Source: JBNGOQ01 sp050589645
GTDB lineage: Bacteria; Bacteroidota; Bacteroidia; Flavobacteriales; Flavobacteriaceae
Assembly (NCBI RefSeq): GCF_050589645.1
Contig: NZ_JBNGOQ010000003.1
Span: forward strand, 496,001 to 560,000
DNA length: 64,000 nucleotides
Direction: 5' to 3'
The position numbers and the translations under genes were made by a program. Below the pieces are notes generated by a model. It was not told where the DNA came from and ran no database searches. It worked only from the letters and a program-made list of their open reading frames with translations. Shown piece after piece: positions 7,243-16,526 of this stretch (position 1 is the stretch's first letter; each line of letters starts with the position of its first letter).

Positions 7243-8781
7243 ATGAAAAAACTACTTTATTGCTTAACGCTGACTGTCCTTTTTTTAAGTTGTTCCAGTG
7301 ATGGTACAGATACGCCTACACCCGAACCTGGTGGGACTGACGAGACCGCCCCTGAGATTTCGATATCGGTTCCCGAACTTATCGAAGTCCAGACCGATAT
7401 TGATGTAAGTATAACGGATGAAGCCGATATAACCGTCAAAATCTTTGTGGACAGCGAGGAAGTTTTCAGCGGTGAAGCCAAAGATTTTGTCTATACCTTA
7501 GACCCTTTCGAATTTACCACCGGTAATAAAACCTTGGAAGTAAGGGCTACGGACACCAGTGGCAATGAAGGGAATGTCAGCGCTTCCTTTGAGTTAAAGA
7601 AACTTTTGGTAAGGATTCCAAGCCCTTTAAAGGATTTTTTTCCGGCTACCACGGATGCTTATCTGGCCATTAATGATAGCAGTGGTGCTTTGGTGATGTA
7701 TAGAAAGGTGGAGACCAACGATGATGGCGTTTTTTATGCGGATGATACTTTTGAACGACAGAATTTTACCTTAACGCGATATAGGATTGGAAAGGCCTCA
7801 GTGAGTTTTCAGGATTTAGACTCTTTTGGGGATATCGAACCGGGGACTACGGTACTTTCGGAAACCCAAGAAGCTGATGTTTTCAATACGGATTCCCCTT
7901 TATTACCGCGAGATGAATCCTTGGAGATTACGATTAATACCAATGTTTTTGCGGATGGGGGAAGCTACAGCCACGCTCTTTTTACAAACGTATCACCAGT
8001 TAATGGCTACACATTGCAATATGCGACCAGTGTTACGCCCAATTTTCTAACAACACTGACCCCTTCGACAGGCGCTGATCCATTGTCATATGCCTATTTA
8101 TTTATAACTGATTTGAATAAGTTGGTATACGAAGAGGACGATTTTGCTTCTCCAAGCACTTTTGCTACGATTGGAATTCCACAAGGGGAGTCATATTCCC
8201 TAAACATGTACGGATATAGTGATGAGGCAGCATACCAAGCATATGAATATAGCGAGGTGTATAGGTCTTCACAAAGTTTGGCTGGTATTAATATAACCAT
8301 CCCCGTACTGCCCGAATTTGATGTTTACCAAAGACGTCTGTCCCTGGAACTTGGCAATGGAAAAAGGTTAGAACTTAGACAAAAAGGTATTGAAAGCAAT
8401 TTTTCGATACCGAATCTTGATATTTCCAGGATGGGAGAGTCCTTAACTTTAGACGGCGATATTGATTATATAATGCAAAATCTTTTCATAGTTGACGGAT
8501 CGGGTGCAACGCGAAATTCGTTTGTTTGGGATTTCTATAATAAGCCCTCCGGCACAATCAACATTCCCTACTTTGGAAACTTTGTCTTTCCGCAGGAGGT
8601 AGAAATGGAATTGTCGGTAAAATCAATTGAAACGGATCCTGAACTGGTCGACCCGCTTTTTTTCAGTAGTACGGTGTACAAATTCGAATCGGATATAAAT
8701 TACCTCGATGTCATTTTCACTCCTGGATTTTTTAAAAACGAGGCTGGTGATATGTCAAGCCTTCGACTGGACTTGGAATAA
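7243..8781 (+). CDS. Surface or periplasmic lipoprotein with Ig-like N-terminal domain
   Basis: This 512-aa protein is not assigned to a named family. ATG 7243 is preferred over the upstream ATG 7189 because it gives a clean lipoprotein signal (MKKLLYCLTLTVLFLSCSS with lipobox Cys at residue 17). An acidic Thr/Pro/Glu-rich linker follows. Next is an Ig-like or Bacterial-Ig segment (about residues 36-120: PEISISVPELIEVQ...GNKTLEVRATDTSGNEGNVSASFEL), typical of repeats in Bacteroidota lipoproteins. The rest is a beta-rich region without recognisable catalytic motifs. It stands alone between guaB and the convergent thioredoxin-like gene. Binding or adhesion is a guess. Confidence 0.75.
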   Translation: MKKLLYCLTLTVLFLSCSSDGTDTPTPEPGGTDETAPEISISVPELIEVQTDIDVSITDEADITVKIFVDSEEVFSGEAKDFVYTLDPFEFTTGNKTLEVRATDTSGNEGNVSASFELKKLLVRIPSPLKDFFPATTDAYLAINDSSGALVMYRKVETNDDGVFYADDTFERQNFTLTRYRIGKASVSFQDLDSFGDIEPGTTVLSETQEADVFNTDSPLLPRDESLEITINTNVFADGGSYSHALFTNVSPVNGYTLQYATSVTPNFLTTLTPSTGADPLSYAYLFITDLNKLVYEEDDFASPSTFATIGIPQGESYSLNMYGYSDEAAYQAYEYSEVYRSSQSLAGINITIPVLPEFDVYQRRLSLELGNGKRLELRQKGIESNFSIPNLDISRMGESLTLDGDIDYIMQNLFIVDGSGATRNSFVWDFYNKPSGTINIPYFGNFVFPQEVEMELSVKSIETDPELVDPLFFSSTVYKFESDINYLDVIFTPGFFKNEAGDMSSLRLDLE

Positions 8782-8844
8782 AAATAGAGGCGTACAACTT
8801 GGGGCTGATAATCATTTCCCTAAAAACTAAGGTTTAAAGAATAC

Positions 8845-9375
8845 TTATTTGCTCTCCCCATCATAGGTTTTCCAATCCTTTTCCTTGTAGATATTGTCGC
8901 CAAAGTATTTGGCTATTTTTAAAAAGGGATCGGGTTTTTGGTAGCCCGGGACAGGAGACAGCATTTGTTGCTTTTCGTCCAAAAAGATAACAGTGGGATA
9001 GCTCATTCGCCCTTGCATCAGGGCCGCGGCGAATTCGTGATAACCCCTTCTTCCCGAAGGAACAAACTTAAAGGTCTTTCCCCGGTACTCTATGGGTTCT
9101 TTTCCTTCCCCGTCCAGCTTGACCATATAGAAGTTTTGGGACATATAGGCGGCTACCTCTGCGTTTTGAAAGGTATCCTTATCCATTTTCTTGCACCAAC
9201 CGCACCAATCGGTGTACACATCGATAAAGATTTTTTTGGGATTTGCATCGCTTTCTGCCTTGGCTACGGCCTCTTCCCAGCTCAGCCATTCTACCTGCTG
9301 CGCATTGGTGGCCATGGCCGTAAGGCCCATAAGGAAAAACAAAAAGAATTTGGGTGAAATGGATTTGCTACGCAT
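8845..9375 (-). CDS. Periplasmic thioredoxin-fold protein (thioredoxin_7-like)
   Basis: This 176-aa protein has a signal peptide (residues 1-25, ending TNAQ) and a thioredoxin fold. The active site is WCGWCKKMD with Cys58 and Cys61, and the cis-proline loop is YPTVIFLD. The sequence between them (FQNAEVAAYMSQNFYMVKLDGEG) is typical of the DUF255/thioredoxin_7 type found in exported Bacteroidota disulfide proteins. It probably reduces or isomerises disulfides outside the cytoplasm; the partner is unknown. ATG 9375 is supported by the signal peptide. It may be cotranscribed after lysA, which lies upstream on the same strand; the gap is 64 bp. Confidence 0.88.
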   Translation of the reverse strand: MRSKSISPKFFLFFLMGLTAMATNAQQVEWLSWEEAVAKAESDANPKKIFIDVYTDWCGWCKKMDKDTFQNAEVAAYMSQNFYMVKLDGEGKEPIEYRGKTFKFVPSGRRGYHEFAAALMQGRMSYPTVIFLDEKQQMLSPVPGYQKPDPFLKIAKYFGDNIYKEKDWKTYDGESK

Positions 9376-9439
9376 GGCTAAGTTTTTACGAACTATTTAG
9401 TCCAATAACTGTACCAAAACTAACGAAAATTCTGCAGCT

Positions 9440-10681
9440 TTATTTTACCGATACCTTTTCCCTTGCCGGAACGAACAGATCTTTAACATCGACCTGGTTC
9501 TTGATGAGGTCGTCAAAAGTCTCCCGTTCCCGGATCAGTACCGCCTTGCCCTTGTGCCATAAGACCTCGGCGGGCCTATACCTGGAGTTGTAGTTACTGG
9601 CCATGGTAAAACAGTAGGCCCCGGCGTTTTTAAAGCAAAGAATATCACCCTCGGAAATCTCGTTGATGCGGCGATTATTGCCAAAGGTATCCGTCTCGCA
9701 AATATATCCTACGACCGAGTAATAACGTTCCCGGCCATGGGGATTGGATATGTTTACAATGTGATGGGAAGCCCCGTACAACATAGGCCTGATAAAATGG
9801 TTAAAACCAGAATCAACACTGGCAAATACCGTTGAGGTGGTCTGTTTTACCACATTAACACGAGCCAGAAACACCCCAGCCTCGCTCACCAAAAATTTGC
9901 CCGGTTCAAAGGCCAAAGTAAGTTCCCGTCCATATTCCTTACAAAAAGCATTGAAACGCGTGGTCAATTTTTTGCCCAGCTCCTCGATATTGGTCTCAAT
10001 ATCCCCTTCCCTGTAGGGTACTTTAAAACCACTTCCAAAATCGATAAAATCCAGGCCTTTAAAGTTTTTTGCCGTCTCAAAGAGAATTTCGGAGGCATAT
10101 AGGAAGACATCAATATCCAGAATATCACTTCCAGTATGCATATGTATGCCGTTAATATTCATTTTGGTCAGTTCCACAATCCGCAACAAGTGTGGGATTT
10201 GGTGGATGCTAATGCCGAACTTGGAATCAATATGCCCTACAGATATATTGGAGTTACCACCGGCCATAACATGTGGGTTGATTCGGATACACACGGGAAT
10301 GTCCGGGTGTTTGCTCCCGAACTGCTCTAACACCGAGAGGTTGTCTATGTTGATCCGCACGCCTAGGGCAGCGGCCTCCTCAATTTCTTCCAAAGAGACC
10401 CCATTGGGCGTAAAGATGATGTCTTCAGGACTAAAACCAGCCAGCAGGCCCAACTTTACCTCTTGGATGGAAACGGTGTCCAGTCCGCTGCCCAAGCTGT
10501 TCATCAGTCGCAGGATGGTAATATTGGATAGGGCCTTGGCCGCGTAATTCAATTTTAGCTTTTGAACACCTTTGAAGGCATTGGTTAGCCTATCGAATTG
10601 AGTTACAATCTTTTCCGAGTCGTATACATAGACCGGGTTTCCATATGTTTTTGCAATGTTCAATAGATCGGAATGCTTCAT
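9440..10681 (-). CDS. lysA: Diaminopimelate decarboxylase
   Basis: This PLP enzyme removes CO2 from meso-diaminopimelate to give L-lysine, the last step of lysine synthesis. From ATG 10681 the protein is 413 aa, normal for the family. A longer reading frame exists upstream, but its residues do not look like LysA. The PLP lysine is Lys49 in LNYAAKALSN (the family usually has YAxKAN). The active-site segments HMHTGSDI, FIDFGSGFKVPY, FEPGKFLVSEAG and the C-terminal CETDTFG and NAGAYCFTMASNYNS are present. The Cys of CETD contributes to the dimer active site. It is followed on the same strand by the thioredoxin-like gene. Confidence 0.95.
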   Translation of the reverse strand: MKHSDLLNIAKTYGNPVYVYDSEKIVTQFDRLTNAFKGVQKLKLNYAAKALSNITILRLMNSLGSGLDTVSIQEVKLGLLAGFSPEDIIFTPNGVSLEEIEEAAALGVRINIDNLSVLEQFGSKHPDIPVCIRINPHVMAGGNSNISVGHIDSKFGISIHQIPHLLRIVELTKMNINGIHMHTGSDILDIDVFLYASEILFETAKNFKGLDFIDFGSGFKVPYREGDIETNIEELGKKLTTRFNAFCKEYGRELTLAFEPGKFLVSEAGVFLARVNVVKQTTSTVFASVDSGFNHFIRPMLYGASHHIVNISNPHGRERYYSVVGYICETDTFGNNRRINEISEGDILCFKNAGAYCFTMASNYNSRYRPAEVLWHKGKAVLIRERETFDDLIKNQVDVKDLFVPAREKVSVK

Positions 10682-10845
10682 GTAAGCGGGTATTTTAGGC
10701 AAATCTAGGCTACTTGTAGGTCCTGGACAAAAAAAAGGAGCTATGTATAAAAAATACAACAAATTGTTGTAAATAAAACAAAAGCTTCACTTGGAACGAT
10801 TTGCCCCGATGGATTCCGTATTGTATTTTTAGGTAAAATTGCTTT

Positions 10846-11484
10846 ATGAAAATTCCCTTGTTTCCGTTACAATCCGTTTTCTTTCCAGGGGAAAGGATAC
10901 CGCTACATATTTTTGAAGAGCGTTACAAGCAACTGATCCACGATTGCCGAGAAGAGGCCATTGCCTTTGGTATCCCTGTATATATAGAGGGTACCCTGGC
11001 CTATGGCACGGAGATGAAATTGGAGGAGATCATGAACACCTATGACAATGGTGAAATGGATGTGATCTGCACGGCAAAAAGGGTGTTTAAGGTGTTGACA
11101 TTTGACAATCAGATGGGCGAAAAACTGTATGCCGGAGGTATTGTTGAATTTTTGGATAACGAAGACGATGGTACAAATGCACAAAGGGAAACCGTTCTAA
11201 GCCTTATTGAAGAGCTCTATGCGCTTATGAACGTTCCGTTCTCAGCAGTTTCCTTCCCCACGTTCAATAGTTATACCCTAGTACACAAAATTGGACTCTC
11301 CATCGTCCAAGAGCACGAGTTACTGCAGATGACCCATGAAAGTGAGCGACTATCTTATCTAAGGGCGCACCTAAAAACCACCATTTCGGTGCTACAGGAG
11401 GTGAATAGAACCAAGAAAATCATTGACATGAACGGTCATTTCCGAAATTTTGACCCGCTCGATTTTGAAGATTTTAAGTTATAG
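10846..11484 (+). CDS. Lon N-terminal-domain protein (LonSB family)
   Basis: This 212-aa protein consists of the substrate-binding N-terminal domain of Lon protease without the AAA+ and peptidase parts. It opens with MKIPLFPLQSVFFPGERIPLHIFEERYKQL, the usual Lon-N start, and the domain runs to about residue 190. Stand-alone members are common in Bacteroidota and other phyla. They may bind unfolded proteins or act as adaptors, but their role is not established. Divergent from lysA; sucC follows after 174 bp with its own promoters. Confidence 0.85.
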   Translation: MKIPLFPLQSVFFPGERIPLHIFEERYKQLIHDCREEAIAFGIPVYIEGTLAYGTEMKLEEIMNTYDNGEMDVICTAKRVFKVLTFDNQMGEKLYAGGIVEFLDNEDDGTNAQRETVLSLIEELYALMNVPFSAVSFPTFNSYTLVHKIGLSIVQEHELLQMTHESERLSYLRAHLKTTISVLQEVNRTKKIIDMNGHFRNFDPLDFEDFKL

Positions 11485-11522
11485 GATCAAAACCACGGCA
11501 AAAGTTCCGCCGATTCGGATCG

Positions 11523-11631
11523 TATTTTTGAGGTACCCACTTCAATTTTTACCGTATGAAATGAACCGTTCCGCAGCTCGGTTTTCCGTGCGATAATTAT
11601 TAGCGTAGGTCCCATGGGTTTCCTATTTTTG
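11523..11631 (+). promoter_or_regulatory. Two candidate sucC promoters
   Basis: TATTTTTG occurs twice in the 174-bp gap before sucC, at 11523-11530 and 11624-11631. Both match TAnnTTTG. The second lies 27 bp before the start codon. Confidence 0.4.
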
Positions 11632-11658
11632 CTATCGAACTAAAATGCACCGTATATT

Positions 11659-12852
11659 ATGAATCTTCACGAATACCAAGGAAAGGAAATTTTAGCAAGC
11701 TTTGGCGTACGGATCCAAAGGGGCGTCGTGGCCCATAATGCAAAAGAGGCGGTAGATGCCGCCAAACAGCTCACCCGGGAAACAGGAACTTCGTGGCATG
11801 TGATCAAAGCCCAGGTACACGCGGGAGGACGCGGTAAGGGAGGAGGGGTTAAGCTTGCCAAAAATTTAAAGGAGGTCGAGGAGATTGCGGGAAACATCAT
11901 CGGAATGAACTTAATTACACCGCAAACATCGGCCGAAGGAAAAAAAGTACACCAGGTGCTGGTGGCCGAGGATGTGTATTACCCAGGTGATAGTGAGACC
12001 AATGAATTTTATATGTCCGTGTTATTGAACAGGGGTACCGGGAGGAATATGATCATGTATTCCACCGAAGGGGGTATGGATATTGAACAGGTGGCCGAGG
12101 ACACTCCCCATCTAATTTTTACCGAAGAAATAAATCCGGCGACCGGACTGTTGCCTTTTCAAGCAAGACGTATCGCGTTTAATCTTGGACTGTCGGGCAT
12201 GGCATTCAAGGAAATGACCAAATTTGTCTCTGCCCTATATCGCGCCTATGCGCAGAGCGATGCCAGCCTTTTTGAAATCAACCCTGTACTGAAAACATCC
12301 GATGATAAAATCATGGCGGTGGATGCCAAAGTATCCATTGATGACAACGCCCTGTACCGCAGAAAACTATACGCTGAAATGCGCGATTTAAGGGAGGAGA
12401 ACCCGATAGAGGTAGAGGCTAGGGCAGTTGGATTAAATTATGTGGATTTGGATGGCAATGTTGGCTGCATGGTCAACGGGGCCGGTCTGGCCATGGCTAC
12501 CATGGACCTTATAAAAATGGCAGGGGGAGAACCCGCCAACTTTTTGGATGTAGGGGGTACGGCCGATGCCAAAAGGGTAGAGGAGGCGTTTAGAATCATC
12601 TTAAAGGACCCAGCGGTAAAGGCAATCCTGATCAACATCTTTGGAGGAATCGTGCGTTGTGATCGTGTGGCGCAAGGCGTGGTGGACGCCTATAAGAACA
12701 TGGGCGATGCCATTAAGGTACCCATAATCGTTAGGCTACAGGGTACCAATGCGGAACTGGCCAAGGAAATCATAGACAACTCCGGCCTGGCCGTCCATTC
12801 GGCTGTGCAGTTCCAGGAAGCTGCAGACAAGGTAAAGGCGGTTCTGAACTAA
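11659..12852 (+). CDS. sucC: ADP-forming succinate-CoA ligase, beta subunit
   Basis: This subunit of the TCA-cycle enzyme converts succinyl-CoA to succinate with formation of ATP. The 397-aa protein has an N-terminal ATP-grasp domain (MNLHEYQGKEILASFGV; KAQVHAGGRGKGGGVKLAK) and metal-binding residues around LFEINPVLKT. A C-terminal ligase domain carries VNGAGLAMATMDLIK, FLDVGGTA and NIFGGIVRCDRVAQGV. The size is normal. The alpha-subunit gene sucD is not adjacent: the next gene is convergent DUF1456. The two subunits are therefore encoded apart. Confidence 0.97.
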   Translation: MNLHEYQGKEILASFGVRIQRGVVAHNAKEAVDAAKQLTRETGTSWHVIKAQVHAGGRGKGGGVKLAKNLKEVEEIAGNIIGMNLITPQTSAEGKKVHQVLVAEDVYYPGDSETNEFYMSVLLNRGTGRNMIMYSTEGGMDIEQVAEDTPHLIFTEEINPATGLLPFQARRIAFNLGLSGMAFKEMTKFVSALYRAYAQSDASLFEINPVLKTSDDKIMAVDAKVSIDDNALYRRKLYAEMRDLREENPIEVEARAVGLNYVDLDGNVGCMVNGAGLAMATMDLIKMAGGEPANFLDVGGTADAKRVEEAFRIILKDPAVKAILINIFGGIVRCDRVAQGVVDAYKNMGDAIKVPIIVRLQGTNAELAKEIIDNSGLAVHSAVQFQEAADKVKAVLN

Positions 12853-12866
12853 AAAACATACTGGTT

Positions 12867-13235
12867 TCAAGGCTTTTTCTTGTTTTTGTATTTGACATAG
12901 CTAATATCCGGTGATGTCGGTTTTATCCGTTTTGGCTTAAATTTGGCCTTGACCGGCGCAGCTGTTTTCACCTCCTTTTTACTCCTGCTCAGTACTTCCC
13001 CGGGAAGTTTGGGATACTCTTTGGTACCTCTGAGATGTATTACCAATCCGTTTAGAAAATTACGCAATATCTGGTCTCCGCAGTCCATGTAGTTCGGATG
13101 GTCTTCCTTTCTGAAAAAAGCACTGATTTCACTTTTGGATACCTTGAAGTCTACCAATTTCAGAATTTCTATAATTTCATCGTCCCGAAGCATCAGGGCC
13201 ACGCGGAGTTTTTTAAAAATATCGTTGTTGTTCAT
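12867..13235 (-). CDS. DUF1456 family protein
   Basis: This 122-aa cytosolic protein has the two-repeat DUF1456 (YehS-like) pattern. The first is MNNNDIFKKLRVALMLRDDEIIEILKLVDFKVSKSEISAFFRK and the second is about residues 45-95 (NYMDCGDQILRNFLNGLVIHLRG). The C-terminal 35 residues are a basic Lys/Pro-rich tail. Family members are small helical proteins of unknown function. It converges on sucC with 14 bp between stops. Confidence 0.85.
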   Translation of the reverse strand: MNNNDIFKKLRVALMLRDDEIIEILKLVDFKVSKSEISAFFRKEDHPNYMDCGDQILRNFLNGLVIHLRGTKEYPKLPGEVLSRSKKEVKTAAPVKAKFKPKRIKPTSPDISYVKYKNKKKP

Positions 13236-13374
13236 CTGTCCTTTTTTGGCAAATTAGTACAAATAAATGTTGATGCCCCCATTTAAACCGTATTTTATCG
13301 GTTTTTATACGAAATCCGGGCTTTTAGAGTTATCTTATTATAATTGAGGAAGTTAACATTTAATTTTCCCGCGT

Positions 13375-13776
13375 ATGAGCTCCTATAAGGAAAAGCTGAG
13401 TATTCTGGCCGAAATGATTGCCTTTGCCAGGGTAGACAATGTAGTGAAAGATGTAGAGTACAATTTCCTGTTGGGGGTGGCCACGCTCCTGAAGGTAGAC
13501 AAGGAAACCTTTGATTCCCTTTTCAATACAGAAGTGCAAAAAATGATTCCCAAGTCCCAGGCAGAAAGGATCCTACAGTTCCATAGACTTGTCCTACTCA
13601 TGAACGTTGACCAAGAGGAACATCAGCTCGAGGTTAGTAGATTGCACAATATTGGGCTGGGTATGGGCCTGCCCCCTTCGGCCATTGAACAGGTGCTGTC
13701 CATTATGCACAAATACCCGAACAAGGTGGTGCCACCTAATGTACTGATTAATATCTTTAAGGCGCATTACAACTAA
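13375..13776 (+). CDS. TerB-like helical protein
   Basis: This 133-aa cytosolic protein is built of amphipathic helices. It begins KEKLSILAEMIAFARVDNVVKDVEYNFLLGVATLLKVD, which resembles the TerB-like fold (acidic residues in helix-connecting turns, an EF-hand-like internal repeat). The rest (HRLVLLMNVDQEEHQLEVSRLHNIGLGMGLPPSAIEQVL) looks like the second half of that repeat. The role is unknown. It stands alone, 134 bp before hsp20. Confidence in the family is moderate. Confidence 0.65.
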   Translation: MSSYKEKLSILAEMIAFARVDNVVKDVEYNFLLGVATLLKVDKETFDSLFNTEVQKMIPKSQAERILQFHRLVLLMNVDQEEHQLEVSRLHNIGLGMGLPPSAIEQVLSIMHKYPNKVVPPNVLINIFKAHYN

Positions 13777-13799
13777 AACCCTTCTGACAGATTATAAAA

Positions 13800-13846
13800 A
13801 TGACAGTATGTCATTATTTAATCTTAAATATATGTCAAACTGACAT
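13800..13846. promoter_or_regulatory. Paired inverted repeats upstream of hsp20
   Basis: Two perfect 6-bp inverted repeats, ATGACA-gta-TGTCAT (13800-13814) and ATGTCA-aac-TGACAT (13832-13846), have centres 32 bp apart, about three helical turns. The second ends 64 bp before hsp20. They are candidate binding sites for a heat-shock regulator. Confidence 0.55.
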
Positions 13847-13910
13847 ATAATCGAACCTGGTACATGATTTGACTGTACAGCTGTGAAGTTGATAATCAAA
13901 ACATAGTATT

Positions 13911-14336
13911 ATGAGTTTAGTAAAAAGACATAAAGTATTGTTCCCAAGTTTAATGGACGAAATTTTTAAGCCCGATTGGTTTGGCGGTATGGAGTCGCAC
14001 AACAGGTATTCCCCTGCCGTGAACATTCGGGAAAACGAAAAGGACTTTGTATTGGAACTGGTCGCGCCAGGAAGAAAGAAGGCCGATTTTAATGTTGAGA
14101 TCGATGACCACCTACTAACGGTTTCGGTCGAGAACAGCTCGGAAAGTACCACTACAGAGGATAATTACACAAGAAAGGAGTTTGTTTTGACTTCTTTCAA
14201 AAGGGCTTTTAGCCTTCCGGAAACGATTGATGAGACAAAAATCAACGCTTCCTATGAAGACGGGGTATTGCGGTTTACACTTCCCAAGCGGGAAGAAGCA
14301 TTGCCCAAGCCCAAGCGATTGATTGATATTGCATAA
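13911..14336 (+). CDS. Hsp20/alpha-crystallin small heat shock protein
   Basis: This 141-aa ATP-independent holdase binds unfolding proteins and keeps them soluble under heat or oxidative stress. The alpha-crystallin domain spans about residues 35-135. It opens with YSPAVNIRENEKDFVLELVAPGRKKADFNVEIDDHLLTVSVE, contains EFVLTSFKRAFSLPETID and closes with ASYEDGVLRFTLPKRE, the GVL motif of the family. The N-terminal arm is short. The start at ATG 13911 fits the domain. Two spaced inverted repeats lie upstream and suggest specific control. A strong terminator follows. Confidence 0.95.
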   Translation: MSLVKRHKVLFPSLMDEIFKPDWFGGMESHNRYSPAVNIRENEKDFVLELVAPGRKKADFNVEIDDHLLTVSVENSSESTTTEDNYTRKEFVLTSFKRAFSLPETIDETKINASYEDGVLRFTLPKREEALPKPKRLIDIA

Positions 14337-14358
14337 AAAAAACAAAGAAATTATGTAG

Positions 14359-14446
14359 TCCCTAACGGGTTTTTCATAATGGTTGGTTTAGTTGGTTAGT
14401 TAGGGAGCGCCTTGTAGGACATTGTCCAGATCAAGGCGCTTTTTTT
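14359..14446 (+). terminator. hsp20 3' inverted repeat and strong terminator
   Basis: The terminator is a 9-bp stem (AGCGCCTTG 14406-14414 / CAAGGCGCT 14432-14440) followed by six T residues. Just before it an 8-bp inverted repeat (TCCCTAAC 14359-14366 / GTTAGGGA 14399-14406) encloses a GT-rich loop. The T run overlaps the uvrB stop, so the structure may also serve uvrB from the other side. Confidence 0.8.
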
Positions 14447-16433
14447 AATCCTGGTCCTGCAGGATCTTAATTTCGTCCCTCAGTTTTGCGGCCTGCATAA
14501 AATCAAGGTCTTTTGCCGCTTTTTCCATGGCCTTTCTTTTGTCCCTGATTAATTTTTCCCGTTGCTCCTTGGTCATGTATTCAGGGTCCGGTTCGGCCGC
14601 GCGCATGGTTTCCTTTTCGAAATGATAGGTAGAGACGGAATTTTTGGCCAAGGCACTGTCCAGACTTTTTACCAGGGCTTTGGGTATGATGTTATGCTCC
14701 AAATTATAAGCCATTTGTTTTTCCCTGCGATAATTGGTCTCGTCCATGGTTTTTTGCATGCTTTCGGTAATCTTGTCGGCATACATGATTGCCCTTCCGT
14801 TGAGGTTTCTGGCAGCCCTTCCCACCGTCTGCGTCAGGGAACGGTTGCTTCTTAAAAAACCCTCCTTGTCGGCATCCAGGATGGCTACCAAGGACACCTC
14901 GGGCAGATCGAGCCCTTCCCGCAGTAGGTTCACTCCGATCAGGACATCAAAAATGCCCTTTCTCAAATCCTGCATAATCTCCACCCGTTCCAAGGTATCC
15001 ACATCGCTATGGATATAGCGACAGCGTACATTGATTCGGGCAAGGTATTTGGCCAGTTCTTCGGCCATTCGTTTCGTTAGGGTGGTAACGAGGACCCGTT
15101 CATCCTTTTCCACTCGTTGTTGAATTTCCTCTACAAGATCGTCTATTTGGTTAAGGCTTGGTCGTACCTCAATCTCCGGGTCCAACAAACCGGTTGGCCG
15201 GATGACCTGTTCCACATATACGCCCTGGCTCAATTGCAGTTCATAGTCGGCAGGGGTGGCACTGACATAGATAACCTGGTTCTGCAAGGCCTCAAATTCC
15301 TCAAACTTTAGTGGCCTATTGTCCAGTGCTGCCGGCAAGCGAAAGCCAAATTCGACCAAATTTTCCTTACGGGAACGGTCACCTCCATACATAGCGTGAA
15401 CCTGTGGAATGGTGACATGACTTTCATCAATGATCATTAGATAATCGTCCGGAAAATAGTCCAATAGGCAAAAAGGCCTGGTCCCCGCTTCCCTTCCATC
15501 CAAGTATCTGGAGTAATTCTCGATACCGGAGCAATACCCCAGTTCCCGGATCATTTCCAGGTCAAAATTGGTGCGTTCTTCCAAACGCTTCGCCTCCAAA
15601 GGCTTGGCTATATCCTTAAAATAGGCCACCTGATCTACCAGATCGTCCTGAATCTGATGAATGGCGTTTTGCAGGATATCTGGGGAGGTCACGAACATAT
15701 TTGCCGGATAAATATTGAGGTTGTCGTAAACTTCCAGGATTTTGTTCTTGAAAGGGTCAAAGGCCTCTATTTCCTCTATCTCGTCCCCGAAAAAGTGAAT
15801 TTTAAAGGCATGGTCCGCATAGCTAGGGAATACATCCACCACATCGCCCATAACCCGAAAATTACCGTTCCTAAAATCCGCCGTGGTCCTGGAATATAGG
15901 CTTTGTACCAACTGATGTAAAAATTTGGTGCGCGAGATGACCTGGTCCTTACGGATGGAAATCACGTTTTTCTGGAATTCTACCGGATTCCCGATACCGT
16001 ACAAGCAGGATACGGAAGCCACCACGAGTACATCCCTACGACCAGAAAGCAAGGACGATGTAGTACTCAGGCGCAATTTTTCTATATCCTCGTTGATCGA
16101 AAGGTCTTTTTCAATATAGGTGCCCGAGGTGGGCAGATAGGCCTCGGGTTGGTAGTAGTCGTAATAGGATACAAAATATTCCACCGCATTGTCCGGGAAA
16201 AACTGCTTGAATTCCGAATAGAGCTGAGCCGCCAACGTCTTGTTATGGGCCAGTACCAAAGTAGGGCGCTGCACGGTTTCCACCACATTGGCCACCGTGA
16301 ACGTCTTTCCCGAACCGGTAACTCCCAAGAGGGTCTGGTACCGTTCATCCGTTTCAATTCCTTCTACCAATTGATCAATGGCCTGGGGCTGATCCCCGGT
16401 AGGCCTAAATTCCGAAACAACCTTGAATTTCAC
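14445..16433 (-). CDS. uvrB: Excinuclease ABC subunit B
   Basis: UvrB is the damage-verifying helicase-like subunit of nucleotide excision repair; it receives DNA from UvrA and recruits UvrC. The 662-aa protein has Walker A LLGVTGSGKTFTVANV, the beta-hairpin region YYDYYQPEAYLPTSGTYIEKD, the DEAD-like DESHVT motif, and helicase motif VI in QTVGRAARN. A C-terminal UVR motif (REKLIRDKRKAMEKAAKDLDFMQAAKLRDEI) is present. Translation starts at GTG 16433, directly before the family's usual first residues (MKFKVVSEFRPTGDQPQAI). It is monocistronic and ends at the hsp20 terminator. Confidence 0.97.
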   Translation of the reverse strand: MKFKVVSEFRPTGDQPQAIDQLVEGIETDERYQTLLGVTGSGKTFTVANVVETVQRPTLVLAHNKTLAAQLYSEFKQFFPDNAVEYFVSYYDYYQPEAYLPTSGTYIEKDLSINEDIEKLRLSTTSSLLSGRRDVLVVASVSCLYGIGNPVEFQKNVISIRKDQVISRTKFLHQLVQSLYSRTTADFRNGNFRVMGDVVDVFPSYADHAFKIHFFGDEIEEIEAFDPFKNKILEVYDNLNIYPANMFVTSPDILQNAIHQIQDDLVDQVAYFKDIAKPLEAKRLEERTNFDLEMIRELGYCSGIENYSRYLDGREAGTRPFCLLDYFPDDYLMIIDESHVTIPQVHAMYGGDRSRKENLVEFGFRLPAALDNRPLKFEEFEALQNQVIYVSATPADYELQLSQGVYVEQVIRPTGLLDPEIEVRPSLNQIDDLVEEIQQRVEKDERVLVTTLTKRMAEELAKYLARINVRCRYIHSDVDTLERVEIMQDLRKGIFDVLIGVNLLREGLDLPEVSLVAILDADKEGFLRSNRSLTQTVGRAARNLNGRAIMYADKITESMQKTMDETNYRREKQMAYNLEHNIIPKALVKSLDSALAKNSVSTYHFEKETMRAAEPDPEYMTKEQREKLIRDKRKAMEKAAKDLDFMQAAKLRDEIKILQDQD

Positions 16434-16526
16434 GCTTTTACCTTTTAAATCCCGATTTTTACAATAGCCGTAAAATTACAAAACGATAAAGGTTTTACAG
16501 GCGTCCTTTTGTATTAAATTTTAGGC

